A stretch of DNA of 64,000 nucleotides. Source: an uncultured Verrucomicrobiota bacterium. Lineage in GTDB: Bacteria; Verrucomicrobiota; Verrucomicrobiia; Opitutales; Seribacteraceae. This document shows, piece after piece, positions 62,733-64,000 of the stretch (within the stretch, counting starts at the first letter, position 1; each line of letters begins with the position of its first letter). The notes beneath the pieces were generated by a model. It worked only from the letters and a program-made list of their open reading frames with translations. It searched no databases and had not been told where the DNA came from. The stretch covers positions 1-64,000 of the forward strand of contig CACMBV010000004.1 of assembly GCA_902612125.1 (NCBI GenBank). Direction: 5' to 3'. A program made the position numbers and the translations under genes.

Positions 62733-64000
62733 ATGGACTTGAAACACAAAAATACATACAAATCACACCGAACAAATAATTTCGGTACCAAATCTTTGTT
62801 TTTGCTCCTTCTTACACTAATCAGTGTTTTTTTTGCTAAAAATACTCTCATTAAAGTACCTCATTTTCTGTCCAACCATTTAACCAATTTTTTTTGGAAA
62901 TCATCTGAATTAACTATTGGGTATCAGGATCTTCGTTTTGCGATTGATGGAACGATTCTTTTCTCAAAACTCAAGGTTTCCGACATAAACGGAACTCAAT
63001 TAATTGTTAAGAAAGGTAGATTAAATTTAAATCCTTTCTCTTTTTTAAGTTCCAAAAAGTATCTGCTAGAATCGTTACAGTTTAATAACATTTCATTTTT
63101 TTCTAATTTCACTGAAACTCAATTAACGATCAGCAACCTAAAATCATCCATTGTGAAAAATAATCAATGGTACTACGAAATAGGAGCAGATTTCCTCAAC
63201 CAATCCCTGAAAGCAAAGGGTATTTTGTCTCTCCCTTTAGCTGAAAAAGAACAAAAAAGGAAACCTCCATCACTTTCGCAAATACTGTCTAAAATTTCTC
63301 GGGAAACCCGGAAAGTATTTCATTATTTCCAGCAAGTTATGGTCAAGAATCTTTTCACAAAGGTGGAGATTGATAACCTTATGACTTTATTTGCCAGAAT
63401 TGACACTAAGCCTAAATCAATCCAGGCAGCAAAATTAAACTTACTTTCCAGTTCATGTTTAGTAGAAATAAGCAATGATTTTAAAGATTCAATTGGCCGC
63501 ATATCTCTCGGAGACGTATCCTGCAATCTCGATAATCAATTAATTAAAACTCCAAATCTTTTGGCGAAAATAAGGCTAAATGATTTTTCCTCATATTCCA
63601 TTTTACTCAGTTTTAAAAAAATAGTGTGCAGCGGAAAAGTCGAAGGAATTCTTGAGCCTTTTGATTTAAAAATTCAAAAAAAGAATGGAAGATCTAATGT
63701 CATGCTTTTCTCCTCAACTAAAACTTTCAATTCTTCGCTCAACTACGAAAAGATCGCAGGAAAAGAATCTATTCGTGGATTCCTAAAATTAAAACCTAAT
63801 GCCTTTCAATTAGCCTGCATTAAAAATGGAAAGAAATTAAAAATTTTTGGAGGCGATTCACTTTATGTAAACTTTAATGAAAATTATGCCCGTAGTGATG
63901 AGAGTTTTCTCACTTTATTTTCGGTCAATGCAGGCGACTTCTCTGTTCTAGAGTCACCAAAAGGGAATTACTTTTTAGAGGGCGAATTAAAAAATGACCT
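62733..64000 (+). CDS. AsmA-like exported protein, N-terminal part; 3' end outside window
   Basis: The frame from ATG 62,733 has no stop up to the right edge (422 codons). The N-terminus has a single signal-anchor helix (TKSLFLLLLTLISVFFA, about residues 20-36). What follows is a run of short amphipathic beta strands: LTIGYQDLRFAIDGTILFSKL, then VSDINGTQLIVKKGRLNLNPF split over residues 77-100. This L-x-x-[ND]-x-x-x-x-x-hydrophobic pattern is seen at the start of AsmA/TamB-type proteins that span the periplasm. The link is inference from pattern. It is 21 bases behind the DUF4340 gene and so part of its operon. Confidence 0.6.
   Translation, partial: MDLKHKNTYKSHRTNNFGTKSLFLLLLTLISVFFAKNTLIKVPHFLSNHLTNFFWKSSELTIGYQDLRFAIDGTILFSKLKVSDINGTQLIVKKGRLNLNPFSFLSSKKYLLESLQFNNISFFSNFTETQLTISNLKSSIVKNNQWYYEIGADFLNQSLKAKGILSLPLAEKEQKRKPPSLSQILSKISRETRKVFHYFQQVMVKNLFTKVEIDNLMTLFARIDTKPKSIQAAKLNLLSSSCLVEISNDFKDSIGRISLGDVSCNLDNQLIKTPNLLAKIRLNDFSSYSILLSFKKIVCSGKVEGILEPFDLKIQKKNGRSNVMLFSSTKTFNSSLNYEKIAGKESIRGFLKLKPNAFQLACIKNGKKLKIFGGDSLYVNFNENYARSDESFLTLFSVNAGDFSVLESPKGNYFLEGELKND

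Noticed and set aside
1-64000. tRNA, rRNA, CRISPR arrays, insertion sequences or phage genes
   Set aside because: No cloverleaf-like intergenic sequence, regularly spaced repeat, transposase or integrase motif was seen; nearly all intergenic gaps are under 130 bases.

Overview
The window looks like a stretch of chromosome from a Gram-negative bacterium. It holds a large LPS O-antigen or exopolysaccharide locus (about 1-33,300) followed by ordinary housekeeping genes (about 33,300-64,000). A marine Verrucomicrobiota of the Opitutae/Puniceicoccales kind fits best. The reasons are a SecD-SecF fusion next to YajC, a eukaryote-type single-chain glycyl-tRNA synthetase, Suf-only Fe-S assembly with SufT, menaquinone genes, and a GldA/F/G-like ABC cluster with a DUF4340 protein. 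This assignment is inference. Bacteroidota share several of these traits, and almost no gene here has a Shine-Dalgarno motif, as is also common in that phylum.

Region A (1-24,840) is very AT-rich; one sampled 60-base line at 18,121 has 11 G+C. It encodes sugar-nucleotide enzymes and glycosyltransferases almost all on the + strand. They include a trio matching UDP-GlcNAc(3NAc)A synthesis (acetyltransferase, aminotransferase, Gfo/Idh dehydrogenase), a glutamine amidotransferase of the AsnB type, three epimerase/dehydratases, and several GT2 transferases. There are also two FkbM methyltransferases and a second aminotransferase set with an unusual Fe-S-motif GMC oxidoreductase and a formyltransferase. 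A single acyltransferase is inverted. The region ends with a heptosyltransferase-like GT9, a GT4 and a WcaF-type acetyltransferase. Three genes here have no ATG/GTG/TTG/CTG start at the right place and seem to begin with ATA, ATC or ATT.

Region B (24,840-33,300) continues the locus with higher G+C: aminotransferase, glycosyltransferases, an O-antigen ligase/polymerase-like membrane protein, a third FkbM methyltransferase and a WaaE-like GT2. No flippase (Wzx) or ABC exporter is visible.

Region C (33,300-43,900) has gluQRS (reduced), a DEAD-box helicase with a DEVD motif, a small lipoprotein missed by length filters, a DUF445 protein, the wreck of an MscS channel gene, yajC-secDF, recJ, glyS and another small lipoprotein.

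Region D (43,920-49,500) is an iron-sulfur operon. A 25-bp near-perfect palindrome lies upstream of a Fur-family regulator, followed by sufC-sufB-sufD-sufT-rpiB-clpP.

Region E (49,500-64,000) has menE-menC on the minus strand. On the plus strand are guaB, a long divergent purA, nadC, birA, coaX, and then an ABC ATPase, permease, GldG-like, DUF4340 and AsmA-like series that runs off the right edge. No rRNA, tRNA, CRISPR or insertion sequence was recognised.
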